NCBI GenBank assembly: GCA_004293385.1 | Contig: RDYO01000014.1 | Coordinates: 1 to 17,719, forward strand | Direction of reading: 5' to 3' | Length of the DNA stretch: 17,719 nt | Origin: Verrucomicrobiota bacterium | GTDB taxonomy: Bacteria > Verrucomicrobiota > Verrucomicrobiia > Opitutales > UBA953 | In this document: positions 7,998 through 14,662 of the stretch, piece after piece | How positions within the stretch are numbered: the stretch's first letter is position 1 | Layout of the letters: the number at the start of each line of letters is the position of its first letter | Position numbers and translations under genes: made by a program | Notes under the pieces: generated by a model | Databases searched by the model: none | What the model was told of the DNA's origin: nothing | What the model saw: only the letters and a program-made list of their open reading frames with translations

Positions 7998-8935
7998 GTG
8001 AGTTCCTGCCAGAAGCCCGCCCAGTCGTAGCCCGGGAGGCCGCCGGCCATCGCGCCGGCCACATGGCGGTCGCGTCCGTCGCTCTCGAAGCGACCTAGCG
8101 TGTCGAAGCCGACGGTGCCCGCCTGCGGGTCCTGTGCGGCGAGCCAGAGCGCGCCTTGTCGGCCGATCGCGGTCTCGAAGCAGGAAGAGTAGACGACGGC
8201 GCCCGTGTGCGCTCCGCGCCAGGCGCGGAGTTCGTCCCAGTCGCCCGCGAGCAGCGGCTTCACGACGACGGTGCCGGCCCAGTCGACGCCGCCCGGCGTG
8301 AGGAACGATTCATCGAGCGCGATCTTGTCGGGTCCGAGCGACGCGTAGCCCGGATGTCCGACCGGCAGGGGCTGTTCGAGGAACTCGACCTGCTCGTGGG
8401 CGCGGGCGAACTCCGCCCAGCGTCGCGCGGCTTGGAGGTCCAGCGAGCCATTGGCGTCGAGGCGCAGCTTGCCCGGGAAGCGCGCCGCCGCCGTGCGGAT
8501 CGCTTCTTCGGAAGTCTCCGGCGAGATCTTGATCTTCAGGGTGCGGAAGCCCGCGGCGACTTTCGCCTCGGTCTCGAGGACGGAAAGGGTCAGGAGCCCG
8601 GCGCAGGGCAGGCTGCCGCCGTAGCCGGCGATCTGGTTCCAATGCCGGCAGCTGGAGAGCGCCGCCGAGAGGCAGGGCAGGGGCGCCGGCGAGGCGGCCA
8701 CGGCGGCGAGCAGATGGGGAAGGTTGCCTTGGGCCGAACGCAGGAACTCCAGCGCCTGCTCGGTGGACTCGGTCGGGAAGCCTGGCCACGGCGCGATCTC
8801 TCCGTAACCCGTGCCTTGGTCGGATTGCGTCCGTAACAGGATGCGATCCACGCTGTCCACGGCGCCGGCTCCGGTCACGATTGCGGAGCGCAGTCGGCGA
8901 CGGACACGTTTGAAGTCGAAAAAGCCGCCGGTCAT
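7994..8935 (-). CDS. menC: o-Succinylbenzoate synthase
   Basis: Dehydrates SHCHC to o-succinylbenzoate, the step before MenE in menaquinone synthesis. The 313-residue protein has the enolase-superfamily barrel pattern: KIK with Lys134 and Lys136, Asp160 in LDANG, Glu187 in FLEQPL, Asp208-Glu209 in ALDES, and Lys226 in VVVKP. These are the two catalytic lysines and three metal ligands of the MLE-like/OSBS subgroup. The N-terminal cap is short and contains GEIAPWPGF. The reading frame stays open for over 500 codons upstream, antisense to guaB, but the ATG at 8935 gives the normal length and lies in the gap between the divergent genes. Promiscuous relatives (N-acylamino acid racemase, dipeptide epimerase) are made unlikely by the coupling to menE. 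Confidence 0.9.
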   Translation of the reverse strand: MTGGFFDFKRVRRRLRSAIVTGAGAVDSVDRILLRTQSDQGTGYGEIAPWPGFPTESTEQALEFLRSAQGNLPHLLAAVAASPAPLPCLSAALSSCRHWNQIAGYGGSLPCAGLLTLSVLETEAKVAAGFRTLKIKISPETSEEAIRTAAARFPGKLRLDANGSLDLQAARRWAEFARAHEQVEFLEQPLPVGHPGYASLGPDKIALDESFLTPGGVDWAGTVVVKPLLAGDWDELRAWRGAHTGAVVYSSCFETAIGRQGALWLAAQDPQAGTVGFDTLGRFESDGRDRHVAGAMAGGLPGYDWAGFWQELT

Positions 8936-8981
8936 GGGACGAATAGACGGCAATCCGGACAAACTCGCAAAATCAATTTGC

Positions 8982-9015
8982 CACCCTGAGGGGGGGTGCC
9001 TAACACCCTTTGGGG
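8982..9015 (+). promoter_or_regulatory. Alternative hairpins in the guaB leader
   Basis: CACCC (8982-8986), GGGTG (8994-8998) and CACCC (9004-9008) lie in a row just before the guaB start, so the middle GGGTG can pair with either flank but not both at once. A GGGG run (9012-9015) follows. The stems are only five base pairs and no matching promoter was identified; a regulatory role is speculative. Confidence 0.2.
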
Positions 9016-9028
9016 AAACCGACCACTC

Positions 9029-10603
9029 ATGGCCTCCTCGAAATCCAAGGGCCGCGTTTCCCTCGACGAACGCTTCTACCTGTCCGCGGACGACTTCTTC
9101 CCCGCGAACGCCGGCCTCGGCCTGACGTATGACGACGTCTCCCTGGCTACCCGCTACTCCGAGGTCCTGCCCCGGATGACGCGCCTCGACTCGTCCCTGT
9201 CCGACGCCCTCCCGCTCTCCCTGCCGATCGTCTCCTCCGACATGGATACGGTCACCGAGCACCGCATGGCCATCGCGATGGCCCTCAACGGCGGCCTGGG
9301 CCTCCTGCACTATAACATGGCGGAAGCCGACCAGGTCGCGGAAGTGCGCCGGGTCAAGAACCACATCCACGGCATGATCGGCGACCCTGCCGTCGTCTCG
9401 GCCGATGACACCATCGCCGAAGTCCTCGCCCGCATCGAACGCGACGGCCTGGCCTTCAGCACTTTCCCGGTCACCGCCGCCGACGGCACGCTCCTCGGCC
9501 TCCTGCCCGGTAGCGCCGTCAAGGAACGCCACGGCCAGCGTAAGGTCGTCGCCGTCATGATCCCCCGCGACAAGGTCTTCACCGTCGCGGAGAAGGACCT
9601 CGGCAAGGACCCCATCGCCACCGCCGACCGCAAGTTCTCCGACCACGTCGGTCAGAACAAGCTCCTCGTGGTCGACGCCAAGAACCGCCTCCGCGGCCTC
9701 TTCACCCTCAGCGACATCGAGCGGATCTCCGAAGAATCCCGCGCCCACGTCCGCCCGACCCGCGACGCGGACTTCCGTCTGCGCGTCGGCGTCGCCATCT
9801 CGGTGCCCCGCACCGCGGACGGCGAGATCGACCGCACCCGCCTGCTCGGACACGTCGGCGCGCTCATCGCCGAAGGCGCCGATGCCCTCGCGATCTCCAC
9901 CGCCCACGGCCATACCAAGGGCGTCGGCGACGCGCTCCGCCTCCTCCGTAAGTCTCACAAGCACGTCACCCTCATCGCGGGTAACGTCACCAGCGGCGAA
10001 GGCGTCGAATTCCTCGCCGCGGCCGGCGCCGATACGGTCAAGATCGGCCAGGGCCCCGGCTCCATCTGCACGACCCGCATCGTCGCGGGGGTCGGCATCC
10101 CGCAGCTCACCGCCCTTTACGTCGCCTCCCGCGCCGCCGCCAAGAAGGGCGTGCGCATCCTCGCCGACGGCGGCATCACGAAGAGCGGCGACATCGTCAA
10201 GGCGCTCACGCTCGCCGACGCGGTCATCCTCGGCGGCCTCCTCGCCGGCTCGCGCGAAGCTCCGGGCAAGCTGATGGAGATCAACGGCAAGACTTATAAG
10301 GAATACCGCGGCATGGGTTCGCACGAAGCCATGCGCAAGGGTTCGGCCGCCCGCTACGGACACTCCGCCAACGGCAAGTTCAGCAAGGTCGCCGCCGAAG
10401 GCATCGAAGCGCTCAAGGAAGTCTCCGGCACGGTCGACCAGGTCCTCGGCACGCTCGCCGGCGGGATCCAGAGCGGCCTCGGCTACCTCGGAGCCGCCAA
10501 TCTCGCCGAACACCGCAAGCGCGCCCGCTACATCCGCGTCACGCCGGCCGGTCAGCGCGAAGCGGCTCCGCACGACGTCATCGAGATCAAGGCCGGCTCC
10601 TGA
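9029..10603 (+). CDS. guaB: IMP dehydrogenase (divergent)
   Basis: Oxidises IMP to XMP with NAD, the committed step to guanine nucleotides. From the ATG at 9029 the protein has 524 residues, against about 490 for E. coli. An N-terminal lead of roughly 30 residues precedes LTYDDV. Two CBS domains lie at about 115-235, and the catalytic barrel follows with GQGPGSICTTR (340-350, Cys347), ADGGI (379-383), GMGS (428-431) and the Arg442-Tyr443 catalytic pair. The C-terminal flap reads EGIEALKEVSG, where most bacterial enzymes have EGVEGRVPYKG. The position usually held by Asp in the IDxxHGH motif is Ser290 (ISTAHGH). CBS domains and length argue against GMP reductase. An alternative GTG start at 8996 adds 11 residues. 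No clear ribosome-binding site is present. It is divergent from menC. Confidence 0.93.
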   Translation: MASSKSKGRVSLDERFYLSADDFFPANAGLGLTYDDVSLATRYSEVLPRMTRLDSSLSDALPLSLPIVSSDMDTVTEHRMAIAMALNGGLGLLHYNMAEADQVAEVRRVKNHIHGMIGDPAVVSADDTIAEVLARIERDGLAFSTFPVTAADGTLLGLLPGSAVKERHGQRKVVAVMIPRDKVFTVAEKDLGKDPIATADRKFSDHVGQNKLLVVDAKNRLRGLFTLSDIERISEESRAHVRPTRDADFRLRVGVAISVPRTADGEIDRTRLLGHVGALIAEGADALAISTAHGHTKGVGDALRLLRKSHKHVTLIAGNVTSGEGVEFLAAAGADTVKIGQGPGSICTTRIVAGVGIPQLTALYVASRAAAKKGVRILADGGITKSGDIVKALTLADAVILGGLLAGSREAPGKLMEINGKTYKEYRGMGSHEAMRKGSAARYGHSANGKFSKVAAEGIEALKEVSGTVDQVLGTLAGGIQSGLGYLGAANLAEHRKRARYIRVTPAGQREAAPHDVIEIKAGS

Positions 10604-10608
10604 TCATC

Positions 10609-11529
10609 ATGGCCGCTTTCTTCCGAGGTCTGCTCCTCTTCCTTTTCGGCGCCATCGCCGGCGCGGCGGGCATCCTGTTCCTGACGCCGAGCTTCCAGGT
10701 CGACGTCCGGCGCGGCGACACCGCGATCAAGCCCATCGATCTCGGCACGCGCGTCGCTCAGCCGACGCCCGCTCCGGCTGTCGTCGAACCCGTCGCGCCT
10801 AAGCCGGCCGCTCCCGCCCCGACCGTGGTCGCCACGGTCAAGCCCGCCGCCCCGACGACGCCCGTTCCGGCCGCCGCGACGGCGGAGCCGGCGCTGGATT
10901 TCGCCGCGATCTCCCGCTTCCTGATTCTCTGGCCTACCGCCGTCACGGTGAAGACGCCGACGACGGTGGTCGTGAACGTCGAAGGGCAGAAGCCGCGCGA
11001 CCTGGCCTTGGAGGCCGGAGCCGTGCTGCAGCTCACCCGCGTGCTGCCGACCGGCCAGCTCGAGGTCCGCGCCAAGGGCGAGAAGTTCGAGATCAAGAGC
11101 ACGTTCACCGACTTCGCCGTCGAACTCGGCAAGCGTGTCTCCGAGCTCGTCGCCAAGGGCACGAAGTTCGACTCGCCCTATCCGACTGGTTCGGCCGCCG
11201 CTCCGGCTGAGTCCGCACCTTCGGCTGCCGCCGTCGCGGCCGCCACTCCGGTCGTCGCCAAGCCGAAGCTGCCGCTCACCCTCGCCCAGCGCATCGACGT
11301 CCTTTACGGACGTAAGCCGACCGAGTCCGAAGTGACGCCTGCGGAGGTCGCTCCGGCCGTCGCTCCGGCCACCGCCCCTGCGCCTGCCGCCGCGGCGACG
11401 ACGCCGGCCCCGACTACGGTCGTCGCTCCCACGCCTGCGACTACGCCCGCCCCCGCCACGCGCGAGGCCGCGAAGGTCGAAGAAAAAGGCAAGGACCTCG
11501 ACCGGAAGATGAACCAGCTCTTCAAGTGA
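10609..11529 (+). CDS. Membrane-anchored Ala/Pro-rich protein of unknown function
   Basis: Function not recognised. The 306 residues divide into a short N-terminus and one hydrophobic helix (about 6-26) acting as membrane anchor, then an Ala/Pro/Val-rich linker (about 50-95). A compact central region follows (about 96-190), with a conserved-looking WPTAVTVKTPTTVVV start, alternating beta-strand-like segments and a closing TDF; it could be a small SH3-like beta domain. A second Ala/Pro-rich stretch comes next (195-285), broken by a possible helix (LTLAQRIDVLYGRKP, 224-238). The protein ends in a highly charged tail (REAAKVEEKGKDLDRKMNQ). The layout suggests a tethered periplasmic or envelope protein. 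It begins five bases after guaB and ends seven bases before xth, so it is likely co-transcribed with both. Confidence 0.8.
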   Translation: MAAFFRGLLLFLFGAIAGAAGILFLTPSFQVDVRRGDTAIKPIDLGTRVAQPTPAPAVVEPVAPKPAAPAPTVVATVKPAAPTTPVPAAATAEPALDFAAISRFLILWPTAVTVKTPTTVVVNVEGQKPRDLALEAGAVLQLTRVLPTGQLEVRAKGEKFEIKSTFTDFAVELGKRVSELVAKGTKFDSPYPTGSAAAPAESAPSAAAVAAATPVVAKPKLPLTLAQRIDVLYGRKPTESEVTPAEVAPAVAPATAPAPAAAATTPAPTTVVAPTPATTPAPATREAAKVEEKGKDLDRKMNQLFK

Positions 11530-11536
11530 TCTGCCT

Positions 11537-12304
11537 GTGAGTCACGCGAAGATCTTTTCCTGGAACGTCAACGGCGTCCGCTCCGCGCTCGGCAAGGGCC
11601 TGGGCGACTTCATCGCGTCCGCCGACCCGGACGTGCTCTGTCTCCAGGAGACCAAGTGCGAGACGGCCGTCGCCTCGACGCTCGGCCTGGCTTTCCCGCA
11701 TCAGTTCTGGCACGAAGCCGAAAAGAAAGGCTACTCCGGCACCGCGGTGCTTTCGAAGACCGCCCCGCTGTCCGTCGCGACCGACTTCCCCGGCGATCAT
11801 CCGCCCGAAGGCCGCGTGGTGACGGCGGAGTTCAACGGCCTTTTCGTCGTCAGCGCCTACGTCCCCAATTCCCAGCGCGAACTCGAGCGCCTCGACTACC
11901 GTCTCCAGTGGGACGCCGATTTCCGTAAATACCTCGCCCGTCTCGCAAAGAAGAAACCGGTCGTCGTCTGCGGCGACCTCAACGTTGCCCACGCCGAGAT
12001 CGACCTGGCCAATCCGTCCACCAACCGTCGTAACGCCGGCTTCACTGACGAGGAGCGCGCGTCCTTCGGCCAGCTGCTCGACCAGCACGGCTTCACGGAT
12101 ACCTTCCGCGCCCAGCATCCGACCCTCGCCCAGCGCTATAGCTGGTGGTCCTATCGCCCCGGCATCCGCGCGCGGAACATCGGCTGGCGCTTGGACTACT
12201 GCCTGACCTCCGACGGCCTGAAGTATTCGCAGCCGGACATCCACGACAAGGTCACCGGTTCGGACCACTGCCCGGTGTCGGTGCGCGTGCAGGCCGAGCT
12301 CTGA
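11537..12304 (+). CDS. xth: Exodeoxyribonuclease III (AP endonuclease)
   Basis: Cleaves DNA at abasic sites and removes blocked 3' ends in base excision repair. All active-site positions of the Xth/ExoA family are present in the 255-residue protein: Asn10 in SWNVNG, Glu38 in QETK, Tyr108 in SAYVP, Asp147 and Asn149 in GDLNVAH, Asp220 in RLDYCL, and Asp243-His244 in GSDHCPV. The segment SWWSYRPGIRARNIGWR (202-218) is typical of the ExoA branch. The start is GTG, eight bases after the preceding stop, with no ribosome-binding motif. It ends three bases from the stop of the convergent gene at 12308. Confidence 0.95.
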   Translation: MSHAKIFSWNVNGVRSALGKGLGDFIASADPDVLCLQETKCETAVASTLGLAFPHQFWHEAEKKGYSGTAVLSKTAPLSVATDFPGDHPPEGRVVTAEFNGLFVVSAYVPNSQRELERLDYRLQWDADFRKYLARLAKKKPVVVCGDLNVAHAEIDLANPSTNRRNAGFTDEERASFGQLLDQHGFTDTFRAQHPTLAQRYSWWSYRPGIRARNIGWRLDYCLTSDGLKYSQPDIHDKVTGSDHCPVSVRVQAEL

Positions 12305-12307
12305 GGT

Positions 12308-12763
12308 TCAGGGCTTCCGCGTAAGTCTGCCCCGCCGGTCCTTCGACGGGAGGCAGATCTTAGCGAGGCCGAGCATGGCTCCCAAAAAAAGGGCGATACA
12401 TCCGACCATCGTTTCGAAGAAAAATGCCTCGGCCCAGCTCGCTGGTCCGACCTTGATCAGGCCCGAGTCGGCTCTCCAGATCGTGATTTTCTGCCCCGCC
12501 GGCGGACGGGTGATGTGCCACAGGACCGTTTCGGTGATGATGCGGCCGTTGGCGTCAGCATAAGCGACCTCGAGCTTCGCCCAGAAGCGCTTCCTGATAC
12601 GGTGGGGGTGCTCTTCCCGCTGCGTGACCACGGCTTCGCACGGCACGCTGTGCGCCGCAAACCACACGGCCGTCGTCAAATGGAACAGCCATAGCCCTCC
12701 GGCGAAGGCGATCATCAGGCCGGTCTTCCAGCGTGCGTTGACTCTCACCACGTCGATTCCCAT
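12308..12763 (-). CDS. Small membrane protein, DUF3592-like architecture
   Basis: Unknown function. The 151 residues comprise a short N-terminus, a first membrane helix (about 14-35) and a soluble segment of roughly 75 residues. That segment opens with VPCEAVVTQREEH and contains strand-like stretches (AKLEVAYADANGRIITET, then GQKITIW). A second helix (about 114-137) and a basic tail (KDRRGRLTRKP) end the protein. Two helices bracketing a small beta-rich domain resemble DUF3592 proteins, though this is pattern resemblance only. The ATG lies one base after the stop of the peptide transporter, so the pair is almost certainly one transcript. A functional link to transport is not shown. Confidence 0.75.
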   Translation of the reverse strand: MGIDVVRVNARWKTGLMIAFAGGLWLFHLTTAVWFAAHSVPCEAVVTQREEHPHRIRKRFWAKLEVAYADANGRIITETVLWHITRPPAGQKITIWRADSGLIKVGPASWAEAFFFETMVGCIALFLGAMLGLAKICLPSKDRRGRLTRKP

Positions 12764-12764
12764 C

Positions 12765-14279
12765 TCAGCGCGGCGTCTCCCCGGTCAGCCTGCGCACCCA
12801 CGGCACCAACACGAGGAGCAGCACGGTCAGGCCGCCGACGAGCAGGGCTTGCTGCCAGAAGAAGTGCGCGAGCGCCTGCGGATCCTTGGCGGTGAATTCG
12901 GCCGCGACCACGCCGGCGAGTTTGTTACCGAGCGCAGTGCCAAGGAACCAGATGCCCATCACCAGCCCGGCGAGTTTCGCGGGAGCAAGTTTGGTCATGG
13001 CGCTGAGGCCGACCGGGCTGAGGCAGAGTTCGCCGACGGTCTGCAGGAAGTACACCGCGATCAGCCACCAGGGGCTGACCTTGCCTTCCGCGGTGAGCTT
13101 CGCCGCGGGGACGAGCAGGGCGAACGAGAGGCCCAGGAAGACGAGGCCCCAGACGAACTTCATGGGCATCGACGGCTGCTGCTCGCGCAGGCGCACCCAG
13201 AGCCACGCGAACAGCGGGGCGAGCGCGAGGATGAAGAGCGAGTTCACCGACTGGAACCACGACGACGGGAACGCCTCGCCGAACAGTTCGTTGCGGGTGA
13301 GTTCCTCGGCGAACAAGGTGAGCGACGAACCGGCCTGCTCGAAGACCGCCCAGAAGAGGATGGCGCAGACGAAGAACACGAGGATTGCCGCGATGCGTCG
13401 GCTGTCTTCATCCCGCCGCACGACGCCGAACCAGATGATGCCGACGATGGGGAGCGCGTAGACGACGGGGTTGATCCAGGCGACGTAGTCTGAGGCGATC
13501 ATCACGGCGAGCAGCGCCGCGGTGCCGAGTGTCACCAGCGTGAGTCCGACCCACGGCCGGGGTGCGTCCGCTGCCGGCGCGTGGCCGACGTGCGACAGCC
13601 AATGCAGACGACGAAGGTAGACGATCATGCCGAAGGTCATGCCGACGCCCGCCGCGCCGAAGCCCCAGTGCCAGCTATGCGTCGGGTCGAGCCCCCACCC
13701 GCTCAGCATCACCCGGAACGCCTCGCTCTGGGCGAGCCACCCGACGACCAGCGGCGCGGCGAACGCGCCGAGGTTGATGCCCATGTAGAAGAGCGAGAAG
13801 CCGGCGTCACGTCGGGCATCCCCGTGCGAGTAGAGTCCGCCGACGAGCGTGCTGATGCTTGGCTTGAGGAGACCGGTGCCGAGCGCGATCAGGATCAGAC
13901 CGGCGTAGAACGTCGGGACGGAGTCGAACGCCAGGGCGTAGTGACCGGCGGTGATGATCAGGCCGCCGACCAGTACGGCTCGGCGAGCGCCGATGAAGTT
14001 GTCCGCGAGGTAGCCCCCGAGGATGCATACCATGTAGCTCGCCATGGTATAGTTGCCGTAGACCTGCGCCGCGAACTTCTGGTCGAACCCCAGTCCGCCC
14101 ATCGCCAACGGGGTGATCATGAAAAGGAGCAGGAGCGCCCGCATTCCATAGTAGGAGAACCGCTCCCACATTTCGGCGTAGAACAGCATGCTCAACCCCC
14201 GGGGGTGGCCGCCGATGCCCCCGTGATCCCGCTCGGTATGCCGGGCCGGGGATTCGGCGTCTGGGGTCAGCTCATGCAT
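12765..14279 (-). CDS. POT/PTR2-family proton-coupled peptide transporter
   Basis: Inner-membrane symporter importing di- and tripeptides with protons. From the ATG at 14279 it has 504 residues and about 14 hydrophobic segments. The first helix holds the family signature EMWERFSYYG (ExxERFxYYG), whose Glu and Arg take part in proton coupling. A later FYMGINLGAF matches the second PTR2 signature. The stretch GLLKPSISTLVG and the C-terminal GELCLSPVGLSAMTKLAP are also typical. The frame is open to 14396, but the extra 39 residues are Pro/Ser-rich, unlike the family, and would run across the feo promoter, so 14279 is preferred. A TATAAC at 14292-14287 would start an almost leaderless transcript; this is weak. 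Confidence 0.9.
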   Translation of the reverse strand: MHELTPDAESPARHTERDHGGIGGHPRGLSMLFYAEMWERFSYYGMRALLLLFMITPLAMGGLGFDQKFAAQVYGNYTMASYMVCILGGYLADNFIGARRAVLVGGLIITAGHYALAFDSVPTFYAGLILIALGTGLLKPSISTLVGGLYSHGDARRDAGFSLFYMGINLGAFAAPLVVGWLAQSEAFRVMLSGWGLDPTHSWHWGFGAAGVGMTFGMIVYLRRLHWLSHVGHAPAADAPRPWVGLTLVTLGTAALLAVMIASDYVAWINPVVYALPIVGIIWFGVVRRDEDSRRIAAILVFFVCAILFWAVFEQAGSSLTLFAEELTRNELFGEAFPSSWFQSVNSLFILALAPLFAWLWVRLREQQPSMPMKFVWGLVFLGLSFALLVPAAKLTAEGKVSPWWLIAVYFLQTVGELCLSPVGLSAMTKLAPAKLAGLVMGIWFLGTALGNKLAGVVAAEFTAKDPQALAHFFWQQALLVGGLTVLLLVLVPWVRRLTGETPR

Positions 14280-14318
14280 CCGAGGGGTTATAAGGAGGTT
14301 ATGGGGGGAGGGGGAGTC

Positions 14319-14332
14319 GGGAATACATTCCC
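14319..14332. repeat. Short inverted repeat between the transporter and feo genes
   Basis: GGGAA and TTCCC flank TACA, giving a perfect 14-base palindrome-like element in the 122-base divergent gap. It could be an operator for either gene; no factor is suggested by the sequence. Confidence 0.3.
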
Positions 14333-14352
14333 CGAGAGAGTAAGGGTCCGCG

Positions 14353-14380
14353 TTGACAAAGGGGGGAGGAGGCCTACTTT
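14353..14380 (+). promoter_or_regulatory. Candidate sigma-70-type promoter of the feo operon
   Basis: A perfect TTGACA (14353-14358) is followed after 16 bases by TACTTT (14375-14380), which keeps the most important -10 bases (TA at the start, T at the end). Transcription would begin near 14387, leaving a leader of about 15 bases before the feoA GTG. The adjacent Fur-like palindrome supports the assignment. Confidence 0.55.
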
Positions 14381-14396
14381 TGAGACTCAATCTCAA
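14380..14396. promoter_or_regulatory. Fur-box-like palindrome at the feo promoter
   Basis: TTGAGA and TCTCAA are separated by five bases. The 15-base core TGAGACTCAATCTCA (14381-14395) matches the Fur 7-1-7 consensus TGATAATNATTATCA at 10 of 14 fixed positions and is nearly symmetric. It covers the predicted transcription start and ends six bases before feoA, where a bound repressor would block transcription when iron is plentiful. A gene-specific link to iron makes Fur the likeliest factor; another Fur-family or RirA-like regulator with a TGA-N9-TCA site cannot be excluded. Confidence 0.6.
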
Positions 14397-14401
14397 TTAG
14401 C

Positions 14402-14662
14402 GTGACCCCGCTATCCCAACTTCTACCCGGTCAATTCGGGAAGCTGGCCTCGCTCAATCCCGAGCGTGGGGTGGATCAGCGTCTGATGGCCTTAGGTCTG
14501 CTTCCTGGGATGGTCCTGAAGCTCATCCGGAAGGCTCCCTTGGGCGATCCGCTGGCCATCGAGTTCTGCGGCCAAGTCGTCAGCTTGCGCCTCGCCGAGG
14601 CCGAGAACCTGATCGTCGACGTCTCCGCCGATTGTCCCATCCAGCGTCCGCGCCAGCCGTGA
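14402..14662 (+). CDS. feoA: Ferrous iron transport protein A
   Basis: Small cytosolic SH3-like partner of FeoB. The 86-residue product has the usual FeoA pattern: MTPLSQLLPGQ at the N-terminus, RLMALGLLPGMVLKLIRKAPLGDPLAIEF in the centre (matching the G(L/M)xPG..(V/I)xVxxxAPxGDP core), and a strand-like GQVVSLRLAEAENLIV near the end. The GTG start is chosen because this N-terminus fits the family; no Shine-Dalgarno motif is visible, and the start lies directly behind the Fur-like site. Its TGA overlaps the feoB GTG by four bases. Confidence 0.92.
   Translation: MTPLSQLLPGQFGKLASLNPERGVDQRLMALGLLPGMVLKLIRKAPLGDPLAIEFCGQVVSLRLAEAENLIVDVSADCPIQRPRQP

Noticed and set aside
8936..10573. Upstream extension of the menC frame, giving a possible 859-residue protein
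   Set aside because: The extra part is purely antisense to guaB, with shadow-type composition. menC is of normal length from 8935.
12326..12357. Stem TCTGCC/GGCAGA as terminator for xth
   Set aside because: It lies inside the 3' coding end of the convergent small gene, the inner stem is poorly paired and there is no U-tract.
12624..14405. Two long plus-strand frames opposite the peptide transporter
   Set aside because: Both are acidic low-complexity shadows. The minus strand has the POT signatures and membrane helices.
14301..14405. 34-codon plus-strand frame after an AGGAGG, ending in the feoA GTG
   Set aside because: The motif is only two bases from the ATG, too close for use. The frame begins with a Gly-rich run and lies across the feo promoter and Fur-like site.
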